A DNA stretch of 64,000 nucleotides from Halothiobacillus diazotrophicus. GTDB lineage: Bacteria; Pseudomonadota; Gammaproteobacteria; Halothiobacillales; Halothiobacillaceae. Below the pieces are notes generated by a model. It was not told where the DNA came from. It saw only the letters and a list, made by a program, of their open reading frames with translations, and made no database searches. The position numbers and the translations under genes were made by a program. Shown here piece by piece: positions 39,307-49,760 of the stretch. The DNA is taken from assembly GCF_001663815.1 (NCBI RefSeq), contig NZ_CP016027.1, forward strand, positions 2,119,001 to 2,183,000, read 5' to 3'. The stretch's first letter is position 1; each line of letters opens with the position of its first letter.

Positions 39307-40263
39307 TCAGGCCTTACTGCTGTGTTCGGGACGCAATGCCTTGGGTACGGCAAACACCATATTCTCCACCACCAGCGGCGGTTTTTCCTCCATGGTGGCC
39401 GCGAACCGGAGCTTGAGGTGCTCGATGACCTGCTGGACCAGAATTTCCGGTGCCGAGGCGCCGGCCGTCACACCCACACGCTCGCAGGCGCCGAACCAGT
39501 CGTCGGCAATGTCCTCCGCCCCATCGATCAGGTAGGCGGCGATCCCGGCCTGTTCGGCGATCTCCCGCAGACGATTGGAGTTGGAGCTGGTCTTGGAGCC
39601 GACGACGAGGATCACGTCGCATTCGTCGCTTAGGGCGCGCACCGCGTCCTGACGATTCTGCGTGGCGTAGCAGATGTCGTCCTTGCGCGGTCCTTCGATA
39701 TGGGGAAACCGCTCGCGCAGCGCGGCAATGATTGCCTGGGTCTCGTCCACGGAGAGCGTCGTCTGGGTCGAGTAGGCCAGACCCTTGCCGGGCGGGAGGT
39801 CCAGTCGGGCCACGTCGCCGATGCGTTCGATCAGATGGATCCGCCCACCGTATTTGGGGTCGAAGTGCCCCATGGTGCCCTCGACTTCCGGGTGGCCGGC
39901 GTGACCGATCAGGATGACGTCCCGCCCTGCGCGCGCATGGCGATCGACCTCCATGTGCACCTTGGTGACCAGCGGGCAGGTCGCATCGAAAATCCTCAGG
40001 CCACGGGCCGCCGCGGTTTCCTCGATCGCGCGGGAGACGCCGTGGGCCGAGAAGATCAGTGTGGCCTCGTCCGGCACCTCGCTCAATTCCTCGATGAAGA
40101 TGGCGCCCTTGCTGCGCAGGTTGTCGACGATATACCGGTTGTGCACGATCTCGTGGCGCACGTAGATGGGCGCGCCGAACAGGTCGAGCGCCCGGTCGAC
40201 GATCTCGACGGCGCGGTCGACGCCGGCACAGAAGCCGCGGGGGTTGGCAAGCTGGATCTTCAT
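39307..40263 (-). CDS. ispH: 4-hydroxy-3-methylbut-2-enyl diphosphate reductase (IspH/LytB)
   Basis: [4Fe-4S] enzyme for the last MEP-pathway step, giving IPP and DMAPP (318 aa). N-terminal [18 protein letters not shown] carries cluster Cys; the second is in [12 protein letters not shown] and the third in [22 protein letters not shown] and [10 protein letters not shown] motifs match. The start overlaps the fkpB stop (ATGA), placing it last in ileS-lspA-fkpB-ispH. Confidence 0.98.
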   Translation of the reverse strand: MKIQLANPRGFCAGVDRAVEIVDRALDLFGAPIYVRHEIVHNRYIVDNLRSKGAIFIEELSEVPDEATLIFSAHGVSRAIEETAAARGLRIFDATCPLVTKVHMEVDRHARAGRDVILIGHAGHPEVEGTMGHFDPKYGGRIHLIERIGDVARLDLPPGKGLAYSTQTTLSVDETQAIIAALRERFPHIEGPRKDDICYATQNRQDAVRALSDECDVILVVGSKTSSNSNRLREIAEQAGIAAYLIDGAEDIADDWFGACERVGVTAGASAPEILVQQVIEHLKLRFAATMEEKPPLVVENMVFAVPKALRPEHSSKA

Positions 40264-40733
40264 TCGGGGGTCTCGCAGGTTTGGCCGTCGATCGCCAGCA
40301 CGTGGACGAGAAACTGGATGTTCAGCCCGGCCAGGGGATGGTTGAAGTCGACGGTGAGCGTGTCTTCGTTGATAGCCCGGACGGTGCCTGCCACGGGTTC
40401 GCCGCTCGGCAGGCTGAATTCCACCACATCGTCGATGGCGATCGTCAGATGGTTCGGGATATCCGAACGGGGCAGTTCGTGCACCATGTCGGGGTCCGGG
40501 TTGCCGAAGGCGTATTCCGGGGTCAGCAGGATCCGGGTCCGTTCACACAGAGGCAGGCCGATCAACGCCTCCTCCAGCATGGGGGCAAAACTGCCGTCTC
40601 CCAGCGTGAACGCGAAGGGTTCGGCATCGAAGGTAGAGTCCACCACCCGGTCGTCGGGCAGACGGACTTCATAGTGCAGAACGACGGCGGTACCGCGTTG
40701 AATGGTCGGCAGGTCGGGTGTGCTCGCGGTCAT
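40260..40733 (-). CDS. fkpB: FKBP-type peptidyl-prolyl isomerase FkpB/SlpA
   Basis: Short FKBP with inserted-flap (IF) chaperone domain (157 aa). [20 protein letters not shown] at the start and [30 protein letters not shown] are typical of SlyD/SlpA; the His-rich metal tail of SlyD is absent. ATG 40733 overlaps the lspA stop; a longer in-frame reading into lspA is rejected because that region belongs to LspA in another frame. It is cytoplasmic and assists folding. Confidence 0.94.
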   Translation of the reverse strand: MTASTPDLPTIQRGTAVVLHYEVRLPDDRVVDSTFDAEPFAFTLGDGSFAPMLEEALIGLPLCERTRILLTPEYAFGNPDPDMVHELPRSDIPNHLTIAIDDVVEFSLPSGEPVAGTVRAINEDTLTVDFNHPLAGLNIQFLVHVLAIDGQTCETPE

Positions 40734-41320
40734 GAGGAGCGCGCTCCCTGAGCCCGACTGGGCGTTTTGGCCGGTAGGATTTCGACGACGAGCAGCAGAA
40801 TCACGCCGATGGTAATGGCCGAGTCGGCAACGTTGAAGGCGGGCCAGTGATAGCCGAAGGCGTGAAAGTCCAGAAAATCCACGACATAACCGATCAACAC
40901 CCGGTCGATCAGGTTGCCGATGGCGCCGCCGATGATCAGGGCGATGGCGAACTTGATCAGGATCAGTCCTCGACGCTTGGGAACGATGGCCTGTCTGCCG
41001 GGAATCCGCAGCAGCCACACCAGCAGCCCGCCGGCGATCAGTACGGCGAGAGTAGCGAATCCCCAGCGTTGCCAGCCACTGGCCTGTGCCAGCAGCGAGA
41101 ATGCCGCGCCATGGTTGTAGAGTAGGGTCAGATTGAAGAAAGGCGTGATCGCCTCCGGCGTGGCGAACGTCAGGAAGTGGGTGGCCGCCCACTTGGTAGC
41201 CCAGTCGGTACCGATCACGATCAGGGACAGCCACAACCAATTCAGGTTGCCCCAGTACAGGCGGCCGGGGCGATGATCCTGCGTGTCGATGTGCTTAGCT
41301 GTGTCCATGTCCGTACTCAT
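40730..41320 (-). CDS. lspA: Lipoprotein signal peptidase (signal peptidase II)
   Basis: Four-TM aspartyl protease cleaving prolipoprotein signal peptides (196 aa). Conserved segments are [21 protein letters not shown], the catalytic [19 protein letters not shown] and [11 protein letters not shown] with the second catalytic Asp. ATG 41320 overlaps the ileS stop (ATGA). It would process lipoproteins encoded here such as BamB, PilF and LptM. Confidence 0.97.
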   Translation of the reverse strand: MSTDMDTAKHIDTQDHRPGRLYWGNLNWLWLSLIVIGTDWATKWAATHFLTFATPEAITPFFNLTLLYNHGAAFSLLAQASGWQRWGFATLAVLIAGGLLVWLLRIPGRQAIVPKRRGLILIKFAIALIIGGAIGNLIDRVLIGYVVDFLDFHAFGYHWPAFNVADSAITIGVILLLVVEILPAKTPSRAQGARSS

Positions 41321-44133
41321 GCCCAGACCCGCTTTTCGCCATCGCCGTCGATGTTCTCGATGCAGCGACCGCAGAGGGTCGGATGGGCGGCATGGCTGCC
41401 CACGTCGGCCTGATGGTGCCAGCAGCGGTCGCACTTCGGCGACTCGGCGGCGGCGATCGACACGGCGACCTCGGTGCCGTTCGGCAATTCCTCGGGCGCC
41501 AGATCCTTGGGTGCCGCATCCAGCGCGTCGATGACCAGTTCCGAGACGATCAGCACGAAACGCAGTTCGTCGGCGATCGGCGCCAGGAAGCCCTGCAGGG
41601 CCGGATCCACGTACAGGGTGACGCGGGCGGTCAGATTGCCCTTGATCCGTTTTTCGTTCCGGGCCGTTTCGGCATGGCGGTTCACCACGTCGCGCAGGGC
41701 GATGATGCTGGCCCAGAAGGCCCGGTCCTCGTCACGCAGGACGCTGTGCAGGTCGTCGGTGTGCGTTGCGAGGAACACGGAGGCCGGGCGCGGCGACGCC
41801 AGGGCGGGCAGGAAGCCCCACAACTCGTCGGCCGTGAAGGAGAGCACGGGCGCGATCCAGCGCGTCATGGCTTCGATCACCCGCCACATCACGGTCTGGG
41901 CCGAACGCCGCATGCGGGCGTTCTTCTGGCCGGTGTAGATACGGTCTTTCACGATGTCGAGGTAGAAGGCGCCCAGCTCGATCGAACAGAAGTGATGCAC
42001 CCGAGCGATCAGGGTATGGAAGTCGTAGTTGGCGTAATCGGCCAGCACGTCCCGATGCAACTGCGCCGCGTGATCGAGCAGCCAAGCGTCCAGCGGCAGC
42101 AGATCGGCATCGGCCACGCAGTCGGTGTTCGGGTCGAAGTCGTTGATGTTCGCCAGCAGATAGCGGGCGGTGTTGCGGATGCGACGGTAGGCATCGCCTG
42201 CACGCTGAAGAATTTCGTCGGAGACGGTCATTTCGCCCGAGAAATCGGTCGAAGCCACCCAGAGGCGCAGCACGTCCGCGCCCATCTTGTCGATGACCTT
42301 CTGCGGCGCGATCACGTTGCCGAGGGATTTGGACATCTTGCGGCCCTGACCGTCGACGGTGAAGCCATGGGTCAGCACGCCGCGATAGGGTGCGGTTTCC
42401 TTGAGTGCGACGGCCGTGAGCAGGGATGACTGGAACCAGCCGCGATGCTGATCGGAGCCTTCCAGATAGAGGTCGGCCGGCCAGGTCAACTCGGGACGGC
42501 GGGTCAGCACGGACCAATGGGTCACCCCGGAATCGAACCAGACGTCGAGCGTGTCGGTGACCTTTTCGTAGCGGTCGGCTTCGGCACCCAGCAATTCGGC
42601 GGTATCGAGATCGAACCAGGCATCGATCCCGGTCTGCTCGATACGTTCGGCGACCTGCTGCATCAGGGCCGGCGTGTTCGGGTGCGGCTGGCCGGTCTGC
42701 TTGTCGACGAACAGGCAGATCGGCACGCCCCAGGTACGCTGGCGCGAGATGCACCAGTCCGGCCGGTTCTCGATCATGCCCGCGATACGCTGCTCGCCCC
42801 AGGCCGGGACGAAGCGCACGTCTTCGATGGCGGTCATGGCCTGTTCGCGCAGGCCGTTCTGGGTCATTGAGATGAACCACTGGCCGGTTGCGCGGAAAAT
42901 CAGCGGGGTCTTGTGCCGCCAGCAGTGCGGGTAGCTGTGGGTGAAGCGGCTATGGGCCAGCAGGGCGCTGGATTCGCGGAGGATCTCGAGGATGCGGTTG
43001 CCGCCTTCCTTGAGGGAAAGGCCGCCGACCTGCGGGGTGTCCGGCAGGAAGTGCCCGCTGCCGTCGACGGGATTGTCCACCGGGAGGTTGTAGCGCAGGC
43101 CGACCTTGAAGTCGTCCTCGCCGTGCGCGGGCGCGGTGTGAACGGCACCGGTACCGGCGTCCAGGGTGACGTGATCGCCCAGGATGACCATCACTTGCCG
43201 ATCGAGGAACGGGTGCTTCAGATGGAGGCCTTCCAGCTGCGATCCCGGCGTCGTGGCGCGGACGGTGCCGCCAAGCTTCATCCGGCCGAGCGCGGATTCG
43301 CGCAGGCCTTCGGCCAGGATCAGACGCCGGCCGTCATCGAGTTCGACCAGGGCGTAATCGAGCTCGGGATTGAGCGCGACCGCCTGGTTGGCCGGCAGCG
43401 TCCAGGGCGTGGTGGTCCAGATGACGACCGAGACGGGCGTCGCGTCATCGAGGCCGAATGCACGATGGGCGGCCTGGGAATCCACGACAGAGAAGGCCAC
43501 GTCGATCTGGTCGGACTGCTTGTCCTGGTATTCCACTTCCGCTTCGGCCAGGGCGGAACCGCAGTCCACGCACCAGTGGACGGGCTTCTCGCCCCGATGC
43601 AGATGGCCGCGCTCCACGATGCCCGCCAGGGCTCGGACGATGTCGGCCTCGGTGGCGAAGTTCATCGTCTTGTAGGGGTTGTCCCAATCGCCCAGCACGC
43701 CCAGGCGGACGAAGTCGGCCATCTGTCGTGCCACCTGGCTGTCGGCATAGCTGCGGCAGGCCGCCCGAAACGCCTTGGCGTCGAGTTTGGTGCCCGGCTT
43801 GCCATGCTCGCGTTCGACCATCAGTTCGATCGGCAGACCATGGCAGTCCCAGCCGGGCACGTAAGGGGCATCGAAGCCGGCCAGCTGCTTCGATTTGACG
43901 ATGATGTCCTTGAGCACCTTGTTGACGGCGTGACCGATGTGAATGTCGCCATTGGCGTAGGGCGGGCCGTCGTGCAGTACGAATTTCGGGCGCCCGGCAC
44001 TGGCCGCGCGAATGGCCGCATAGAGTTCCTGTTCCTGCCAGCGGGCCAGGCGTTCCGGTTCGCGCTGGGGCAGGTTGCCGCGCATGGGGAACGGGGTATC
44101 GGGGAGATTGAGGGTGGATTTGTAGTCAGTCAC
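41317..44133 (-). CDS. ileS: Isoleucyl-tRNA synthetase
   Basis: Class I synthetase (938 aa, normal bacterial length). Motifs: HIGH-type [10 protein letters not shown] near residue 65, KMSKSLGN near 605, an editing domain in between and a C-terminal zinc-finger (CDRCWHHQ...[11 protein letters not shown]). It is upstream of lspA in the classic ileS-lspA-fkpB-ispH block. ribF, usually before ileS, is not here; the pilus operon lies upstream instead. Confidence 0.98.
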   Translation of the reverse strand: MTDYKSTLNLPDTPFPMRGNLPQREPERLARWQEQELYAAIRAASAGRPKFVLHDGPPYANGDIHIGHAVNKVLKDIIVKSKQLAGFDAPYVPGWDCHGLPIELMVEREHGKPGTKLDAKAFRAACRSYADSQVARQMADFVRLGVLGDWDNPYKTMNFATEADIVRALAGIVERGHLHRGEKPVHWCVDCGSALAEAEVEYQDKQSDQIDVAFSVVDSQAAHRAFGLDDATPVSVVIWTTTPWTLPANQAVALNPELDYALVELDDGRRLILAEGLRESALGRMKLGGTVRATTPGSQLEGLHLKHPFLDRQVMVILGDHVTLDAGTGAVHTAPAHGEDDFKVGLRYNLPVDNPVDGSGHFLPDTPQVGGLSLKEGGNRILEILRESSALLAHSRFTHSYPHCWRHKTPLIFRATGQWFISMTQNGLREQAMTAIEDVRFVPAWGEQRIAGMIENRPDWCISRQRTWGVPICLFVDKQTGQPHPNTPALMQQVAERIEQTGIDAWFDLDTAELLGAEADRYEKVTDTLDVWFDSGVTHWSVLTRRPELTWPADLYLEGSDQHRGWFQSSLLTAVALKETAPYRGVLTHGFTVDGQGRKMSKSLGNVIAPQKVIDKMGADVLRLWVASTDFSGEMTVSDEILQRAGDAYRRIRNTARYLLANINDFDPNTDCVADADLLPLDAWLLDHAAQLHRDVLADYANYDFHTLIARVHHFCSIELGAFYLDIVKDRIYTGQKNARMRRSAQTVMWRVIEAMTRWIAPVLSFTADELWGFLPALASPRPASVFLATHTDDLHSVLRDEDRAFWASIIALRDVVNRHAETARNEKRIKGNLTARVTLYVDPALQGFLAPIADELRFVLIVSELVIDALDAAPKDLAPEELPNGTEVAVSIAAAESPKCDRCWHHQADVGSHAAHPTLCGRCIENIDGDGEKRVWA

Positions 44134-44287
44134 GGGATCGGGTCACTGCTTGGGCGATGAAAATGTCGCCTATTGTAGCAGTCAAAGCCGTGATCGGGCG
44201 CGTGTTGCTGGGGGCGGTTCGGTGTGGGGCATGGTGGATCGGAATCCCTGCACAGGATACAGGCGCCCGTGGCACCAGGCATGGGGT

Positions 44288-44899
44288 TCAGGGCGATGAG
44301 CAGTGGCCGTGGAGATCGACGCGCTCAACACGTACCCGACCGGAAATGGAAAGCACGAGGTCACGGGCATTGTTCTCGATCGCACTGGGTACACAGACCC
44401 GAAGTCGTCCGGCGGCGAAGGCGCCGGACACACGCTCGCCCTGCCCCATGGGCATGAACACGATGGGTTTTTTGAAGGGTGAATTTCCTGCAATGACCAC
44501 GTTATCGCTAAAGGGTGTGCCTGTGCTCAGGATCGACTCTCCGCCATCCAGGACACCGTCGTGGTCCCGGTCAATAAACGCGAGCCAGCCTTTGGCCCAG
44601 TTCCAATTCGCCGATGCGAAGCAACCTTGGGCGTTCCCGGCGCACAGGGTGACCGGTGCGTTGCGGCTTACGGCAGTTTGTCGGGCAAAGGTTAGCGCGC
44701 GGTTGAAGTGATTGGCCGACGTAGCGAGGGCGTTTTGCGCCGTCATGTGCCTGAAGTTTGGAATGGCGATTGCAATGAGCACCAAGCCGATGGTCAGCGT
44801 GATCATCAGCTCGATGGCGGTCAGGCCCGTGTGCGCCCACCCCGGATGCAGCACTGGTGATCGATCGATACCGATTTCCTTGAAATCGCGGTCCAGCAT
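44288..44899 (-). CDS. FimT/GspH-type minor pseudopilin with unusual prepilin site
   Basis: 203 aa from the ATG at 44899, which has AGGGAGG at 9-nt spacing; an in-frame ATG 9 nt upstream abuts the Shine-Dalgarno sequence. It is a type IV prepilin: leader then G-LTAIELMITLTIGLVLIAIAIPNF, keeping the +5 Glu but with Leu instead of Phe at +1 and TAIE instead of TLIE. The globular part is GspH/FimT-like (RALTFARQTAVSRNAPVTLC). It is the last gene of the minor-pilin cluster, 128 bp after pilE, and the second FimT-like protein here besides that at 51288. Confidence 0.8.
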   Translation of the reverse strand: MLDRDFKEIGIDRSPVLHPGWAHTGLTAIELMITLTIGLVLIAIAIPNFRHMTAQNALATSANHFNRALTFARQTAVSRNAPVTLCAGNAQGCFASANWNWAKGWLAFIDRDHDGVLDGGESILSTGTPFSDNVVIAGNSPFKKPIVFMPMGQGERVSGAFAAGRLRVCVPSAIENNARDLVLSISGRVRVERVDLHGHCSSP

Positions 44900-45027
44900 A
44901 TGGTGCATCCTCCCTGACGCTCTCCTCCGACGCCCTCGATGTCTGCTTCGTCGCCGGGTGGGTTGGTCGCTCCGCTACCTACCTGTCCTTGCGCATCGAT
45001 GGTGTGGCTGCTTCAAGCATGGCGTGT

Positions 45028-45501
45028 TTACCAGCAATCGGCCACGGTACCGGAGCCGCTGACGGTGCGGGTGCCCGCCTGATTGAGAGTCAGCGTGCCA
45101 CATTTCTTATCCCGGCTGGCTTGTGCCAGTTTCGGGATCGCTTGAATCGCATAGGTCGATTGTGTGGGGAAATTGGTGACGAACGAGAAACTATAGTTGT
45201 CCGCCATGCCACCGTCCGTGTCGCAGCCGAGGGCGGGAAGTGTGCCAATACTTTTTCCCGCACGATCTTTGTCGTAGGCCAAGTTGGTCGTGTAAAACCG
45301 CTCCATGTAATTCGCATGTTCCGAGAGGCAGGCTTCGGCCGCCGAACGCTTGGACTTGACCACGCTATTGATATAAGAAGGGTAGGCAATGGCCGCGATA
45401 ATCGCGATGATCGCCGCGACCACCATCAGCTCGATGAGGGTGAACCCGCGCCCACGTACTGAGGAGCGAGGCATCCCTGGGATCGATGAAAGCTCATGCA
45501 T
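45028..45501 (-). CDS. pilE: Type IV minor pilin PilE
   Basis: PilE-like prepilin. The leader ends RGRG and is followed by FTLIELMVVAAIIAIIAAIAYPSY, the classic N-methylated helix. The globular part has a disulfide-size pair of cysteines at the C-terminus (KKCGTL...VADCW). ATG 45501 has AAGGAA 6 nt upstream; an alternative ATG at 45519 overlaps the pilY1 stop but lacks a Shine-Dalgarno sequence. It is the expected last member of fimU-pilV-pilW-pilX-pilY1-pilE, priming pilus assembly and being incorporated at the tip. Confidence 0.9.
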   Translation of the reverse strand: MHELSSIPGMPRSSVRGRGFTLIELMVVAAIIAIIAAIAYPSYINSVVKSKRSAAEACLSEHANYMERFYTTNLAYDKDRAGKSIGTLPALGCDTDGGMADNYSFSFVTNFPTQSTYAIQAIPKLAQASRDKKCGTLTLNQAGTRTVSGSGTVADCW

Positions 45502-45518
45502 GCGTATTTCCTTGTTCA

Positions 45519-48500
45519 TTATTGGACAATCTCACGCCAGGAGACGCGGTTCAGCGTGCCCACGCTACCGGCTGTCGCAATACTACTCGTTGAGCCGTTG
45601 TCAAAACTGACCAGCATGGTGTTGCCGACGAAAATCGGGTTGTTTGGCAGGGCGTTGAAGCCAACCCCCCCGGCCGGATAGGTTTTGCCATTGATGGTAA
45701 TGGTGTCGCTGCTGTCGAATTTACCGTCGCCGGTGGTATCGAAGAATACCGAAGATGGGTTGGTGCCCGTAAAGGGATCGAGCGCCATGATCCAGCCGCG
45801 TCCGGAGGGGTTGCAGACGTCTGTGGCCTGGGGGATGCGGGAGGTGCCGATCAGTAGGCTGCCCTGGAACTGATTCGGCGTGACCATCCGTTCGCCTTCG
45901 GCGCCATTCAGTGGCGAAGTGAGGTCGATGTACCAGCCGGACTTCCCGGCCATATCCGATGTGGCGGGTTTTTGCGTAAAGGCGCGCGCGCCGAGGGTGG
46001 TCGAGGTCGGGGCAACCTCGCCGATAATGCTGCGCTGCACCAGCGAGGAGCGGCCTTGGCTCAACAGGTTGCTCACGATCGAGGCGGTGCCCGACTGAGC
46101 AATCAATCCATACCAGGTCTGGGTGCTCTTGTCGTTTAGATCCGTTGAATTCAGGTATTCGCCGGTGCCGAAGAACAACCAGATATCCCCTGTTGTCGGG
46201 TTCTTGCCCGCGAGCATCCCGGCGGTGATCGGTTGCGCATTGCCCGAGGAATCGGTGGCGGTGAACAGTTTCGTGCCGAGGTTGCCCGTATTTGCCGCGG
46301 TGAGATCAAAGGACCAGACACGCCCCAGCAGATCCCCGGCATAAGCGGTCGTACTGAGTCCATTGCCGAGGTTGTCCATCCATACCGCCGGTGCTGCCAG
46401 GCCGTTATTGGTGTTTGTGTCGGTGGCATAGGCGGTTAGCGCACCGGTCTGGAGATCGAACTTCAGGAGTGCGGCCATGCCTGTGGTGCTGTTATAACCA
46501 TTGCCTAACAGTACGGACCAAGTACCGTCCGCAGTCTGCGCAATAATCGGTTTTCCGGTGATTTGACCGATGTCGCCGCTGTTGGTCAAACCATCGCCGG
46601 CCGAACGTTCCCACAGGAACTGGATATTGGTTGGATCGGTCACGTCCAGCGCGTAGACGGCCTTGGCCGATCCGCGCCCCGTAGTGCCGACCAACACCGT
46701 ATGCCAACTAGACGAGAAGTAGGCGTCGGCAATCGTCAACTCCCCATCGTTGAAAAACTGGTGCGGCGTCGTCGTTCCGTAGTTGGGATTGGCGAGCGTG
46801 GAGAGTCCGTTGGTGATGACGGCACCGGGGATATAGGCATAGGTTTCCTGACCGGTGCTGGCATTGAACGCATGCAGCATGCCGTCGTTTGCCGCCACGA
46901 AAATGACCGGGGTGCGGCCCGCTTGGGCTGAGGCAAAGGCGGCATAACTGCTGGAGCCGGAAAAGGTTTGACCCACAAATCGGTTGGGATCTGGGGCGCC
47001 CTCATACACGGGTTGCGAGTTGACGATGTCTCCGAGCGCCGTGGTCCTGTTGCGATAGGTGCCATTGTTCCTTTGCTCGTAGGTGGGGTCGCCACGCAGG
47101 TAGTTGATCATCGCCTGTGCGTTGGTGCTGCCGCCCAAAGCGGTCACTTCGGCGGTCGAGAGTTTGGTGGGGTCGCTGAAAGGAACATATTTGGCGCTGG
47201 CCGTGCTGCCGGCCGGGTTGTAGGTGTAGATCGTTCGACTGGCGGCGGTCGACTGCGTCAAGCCGCTCAGGTTCGTACCCGCGCTCCAGTTGGGGGTGGC
47301 GGCGATTGTGCCGTTGTTGGGGTCGACGGTAAACGCTTTCAAGTCGCCCGTCCATTTGCCGGTATGGTAGATCGACTGGTACGTCGTGGTGCCCGTGGAC
47401 AGTTTGGTGGAGTTGGCGGCGAGGCTGGCGCCGGAGCCCACGCGCTCGGTTGCGCGGCGCAGTGCATCCTGAAGGCCGCTTGCGAAAGCCTGCGGACTGG
47501 TGGCCGAATAAAATCCGCCATGCCCATCGACCGCGGCATGGGCCAGATCGGCGATATTGTTGATGGAATTCGAAGCAGGTTGCGGCCAGCTGAATCCGCT
47601 GATCGCCGCGCCGCCGTTAGCCCAGCTGAAGATTTGATCGACGGTGGTTCCGGCGGGCGAGATGCCGACCGGGGTGAACCCCAAACCCAGGGTGAATGTC
47701 ACCATATGCTGCCAAAATGCCGGATCGGCGGTGCTGGTCGGCACCTCATTGGCCACCGTGCTACGCAGATCGGTGGACCAATACTTCATGGCCACGTCGG
47801 CAAGCGTGTTCGCGTAGGTGTCGGCGTACGGCGCGGCTGCCGTGTATGTGTAGGTCTGCTGGTTCGGCCCGGTGATGGTGGTGCCATTGGTGCCATCGAC
47901 GTTGTCGACGTTGGGGGACGAGCCGTTCCAGAAGCCGTCGGTCGTCAGGATGGTATAGGACTGGCGGCAGGCGAGTTCGGTCGTATCTGCCGTACTGGTT
48001 TGCCACGGTTGCGCCGTTTGGTAATAGCTGCCCACGGCATTCAGCGCACCGCGCAACGGGGTTGAATAATTCGGGCTCTCCCCCGCCAACCACGTCCAGA
48101 ACTGGGCTTTTTGGGTGCCGGAAGCGCCATTGCCGAAGGGTTGAACCGCCGCCAGTTTGTTGGAATTGTTGGTGCTTGTGGAGAAGCTGTATGTGGGCGA
48201 CGGAATATTGGCGGTGTTTTGGCCGTTGATCGAGCCGAAACCCACGCGGAATGTCGGATCTACCGTGCTGAATGAGTTCATCAGTCCGCTTTTCGCCATC
48301 AGGATGCGGGTGTGGTAATAGGCGAACCAGTTGGCGATGTTTTGGCCTGCCGGAACGCCCGAGGGCGCGCTTGTGCCCGAGGTGTCGGAAGCAAGCACGC
48401 AGTTGCTCAAAGACCCGCAACTCGTGTCGGCCACGTAATGCACGACATAGGGCCCGGCCGCCGGTCCGACGGAGTATTGAAATGCGCTAGTTTCGGTCGA

Positions 48501-49148
48501 TGTGATGGTGCAGGTTTTTTTGTTGTCGTTGTAGTTGCCCCCGGTCGCGTTAGGAGTTGATTTGTAATAGGCGACACATTGGTCGTAGGTGACGTTGCGA
48601 TAGGTGTCGGTTTTGGTTGAGGCGGCGGAGTAGTTCACGTAACCCGTGTCGCTGCTGCCATTGTAGTTGGTGAGATCGACGGAGCCCGCGGCCTGGTTGA
48701 AGCCATCAAGCCAAGCGCTGACGAGGGATACGGCATTGGGATAGGCAGTGCCGTCGGCCTTGACGGGCGGGGTATAGGTAATGGTCGGGTTGTAGTAGAC
48801 GCCGTTGTTGCTGGAATCGATCATGGCGTCGTTATTAATGGTGCCTTGACTGCAATCCACGCCGTTTAGATAGCAGATGTCCGGCATAAAGTCCCAGCTC
48901 ATCGAACCCGAATCGTCCAGCATCAGCACGATATTCGGGGGCAGGGGTTTTTTGATGATCAAGGGTTGCTGATCCACGGTGACGGCGGCCACTGCCGGCA
49001 AGACGGGCAGCAGGGTCGCGACGATCGTTGCGGCGATGGCGGCGACGAAGCGTCGGGCAAGGCCCGTGAATGGACGACGGAGCGGGTGACGATCTCGGTT
49101 CATAACGTGATCCCTCAATGGAGACGAAGTCGTTGCGGTGTGCATCAT
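45519..49148 (-). CDS. pilY1: Type IV pilus tip adhesin/assembly protein PilY1
   Basis: 1209 aa. Signal peptide to about residue 55; a von Willebrand A-like region with MIDAS residues DDSGS (78-82) and long Ser/Thr/Asn-rich inserts; C-terminal PilC beta-propeller (about 690-1200) with a calcium-loop-like segment DTTGDGKFD (about 1137). PilY1 controls pilus extension/retraction and surface sensing. In Pseudomonas it also feeds c-di-GMP signalling. Start ATG 49148 overlaps the pilX stop; an internal Met16 is also possible. The N-terminal Ser/Thr/Asn richness differs in composition from neighbours, typical for an adhesin. Confidence 0.93.
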   Translation of the reverse strand: MMHTATTSSPLRDHVMNRDRHPLRRPFTGLARRFVAAIAATIVATLLPVLPAVAAVTVDQQPLIIKKPLPPNIVLMLDDSGSMSWDFMPDICYLNGVDCSQGTINNDAMIDSSNNGVYYNPTITYTPPVKADGTAYPNAVSLVSAWLDGFNQAAGSVDLTNYNGSSDTGYVNYSAASTKTDTYRNVTYDQCVAYYKSTPNATGGNYNDNKKTCTITSTETSAFQYSVGPAAGPYVVHYVADTSCGSLSNCVLASDTSGTSAPSGVPAGQNIANWFAYYHTRILMAKSGLMNSFSTVDPTFRVGFGSINGQNTANIPSPTYSFSTSTNNSNKLAAVQPFGNGASGTQKAQFWTWLAGESPNYSTPLRGALNAVGSYYQTAQPWQTSTADTTELACRQSYTILTTDGFWNGSSPNVDNVDGTNGTTITGPNQQTYTYTAAAPYADTYANTLADVAMKYWSTDLRSTVANEVPTSTADPAFWQHMVTFTLGLGFTPVGISPAGTTVDQIFSWANGGAAISGFSWPQPASNSINNIADLAHAAVDGHGGFYSATSPQAFASGLQDALRRATERVGSGASLAANSTKLSTGTTTYQSIYHTGKWTGDLKAFTVDPNNGTIAATPNWSAGTNLSGLTQSTAASRTIYTYNPAGSTASAKYVPFSDPTKLSTAEVTALGGSTNAQAMINYLRGDPTYEQRNNGTYRNRTTALGDIVNSQPVYEGAPDPNRFVGQTFSGSSSYAAFASAQAGRTPVIFVAANDGMLHAFNASTGQETYAYIPGAVITNGLSTLANPNYGTTTPHQFFNDGELTIADAYFSSSWHTVLVGTTGRGSAKAVYALDVTDPTNIQFLWERSAGDGLTNSGDIGQITGKPIIAQTADGTWSVLLGNGYNSTTGMAALLKFDLQTGALTAYATDTNTNNGLAAPAVWMDNLGNGLSTTAYAGDLLGRVWSFDLTAANTGNLGTKLFTATDSSGNAQPITAGMLAGKNPTTGDIWLFFGTGEYLNSTDLNDKSTQTWYGLIAQSGTASIVSNLLSQGRSSLVQRSIIGEVAPTSTTLGARAFTQKPATSDMAGKSGWYIDLTSPLNGAEGERMVTPNQFQGSLLIGTSRIPQATDVCNPSGRGWIMALDPFTGTNPSSVFFDTTGDGKFDSSDTITINGKTYPAGGVGFNALPNNPIFVGNTMLVSFDNGSTSSIATAGSVGTLNRVSWREIVQ

Positions 49149-49759
49149 TGCTTGACCATGGCTTGCAGGGTCACGATGGCGCGATCACCCGTGTTGGTCG
49201 GATTGCTGCTGCGTGCCGTGATGCGGTAATAGATGGCCGAGGTGGCTGTGCCCTGGGCACCGTATTGGGCGGCATTGGCCGATTGGTTGTAGCCCACATT
49301 CAAGTTGGGGTCCGGCCAGTCGCCCATGTTCTCGATAACGTATTGCGGTTGCCCGGCGGCCACCGTGTCGGCCGAGTATTGCCCCGAACCGGTGCCCTGC
49401 GGAACCGTGATGATCGCGCTGGCGGCGACCGGGTTCGCGGTGTCGGTGAAGGGGTCGCCTTGGCATAAGACGCCGCCCGCGCCGCAGTTGCGGGCGATCA
49501 CGGCCGAATTGGTCAGGATGGCTGCCGCGGCGGCCCGCAGGGCGGCCTCGGTGCTCTGAAATGCGATTTCCCGATCATAGAGGTTGCTGGCCATTTTCTG
49601 TTGCATGGTCGTACCGCGGATGGCGGCGAGTCCGACCAGCGTGACGAGAACCAGCAAAACCAATGCGACGACGAGCGCTACCCCTTGCTGTCGATGGCCT
49701 TGTGGCTTGCCGGAAAGAGTCGGGCTTGTCTTCAGGGTGGTTTCAAGGAACGTGTTCAT
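49145..49759 (-). CDS. pilX: Type IV pilus minor pilin PilX
   Basis: 204 aa. The N-terminus has GVALVVALVLLVLVTLVGLAAIRG, the PilX-type membrane helix with Gly-Val-Ala-Leu-Val at the processing site (no +5 Glu-type FTLIE motif), followed by QQKMASNLYDREIAFQSTEAALRAAE-like sequence typical of PilX_N. The order pilW-pilX-pilY1 supports the call. It overlaps pilY1 by 4 bp and follows pilW by one base. Confidence 0.9.
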   Translation of the reverse strand: MNTFLETTLKTSPTLSGKPQGHRQQGVALVVALVLLVLVTLVGLAAIRGTTMQQKMASNLYDREIAFQSTEAALRAAAAAILTNSAVIARNCGAGGVLCQGDPFTDTANPVAASAIITVPQGTGSGQYSADTVAAGQPQYVIENMGDWPDPNLNVGYNQSANAAQYGAQGTATSAIYYRITARSSNPTNTGDRAIVTLQAMVKQ

Positions 49760-49760
49760 G

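Noticed and set aside
40734-41240. N-terminal extension of FkpB reading through lspA
   Set aside because: The extension is lspA in a different frame; FkpB homology begins at the ATG at 40733.
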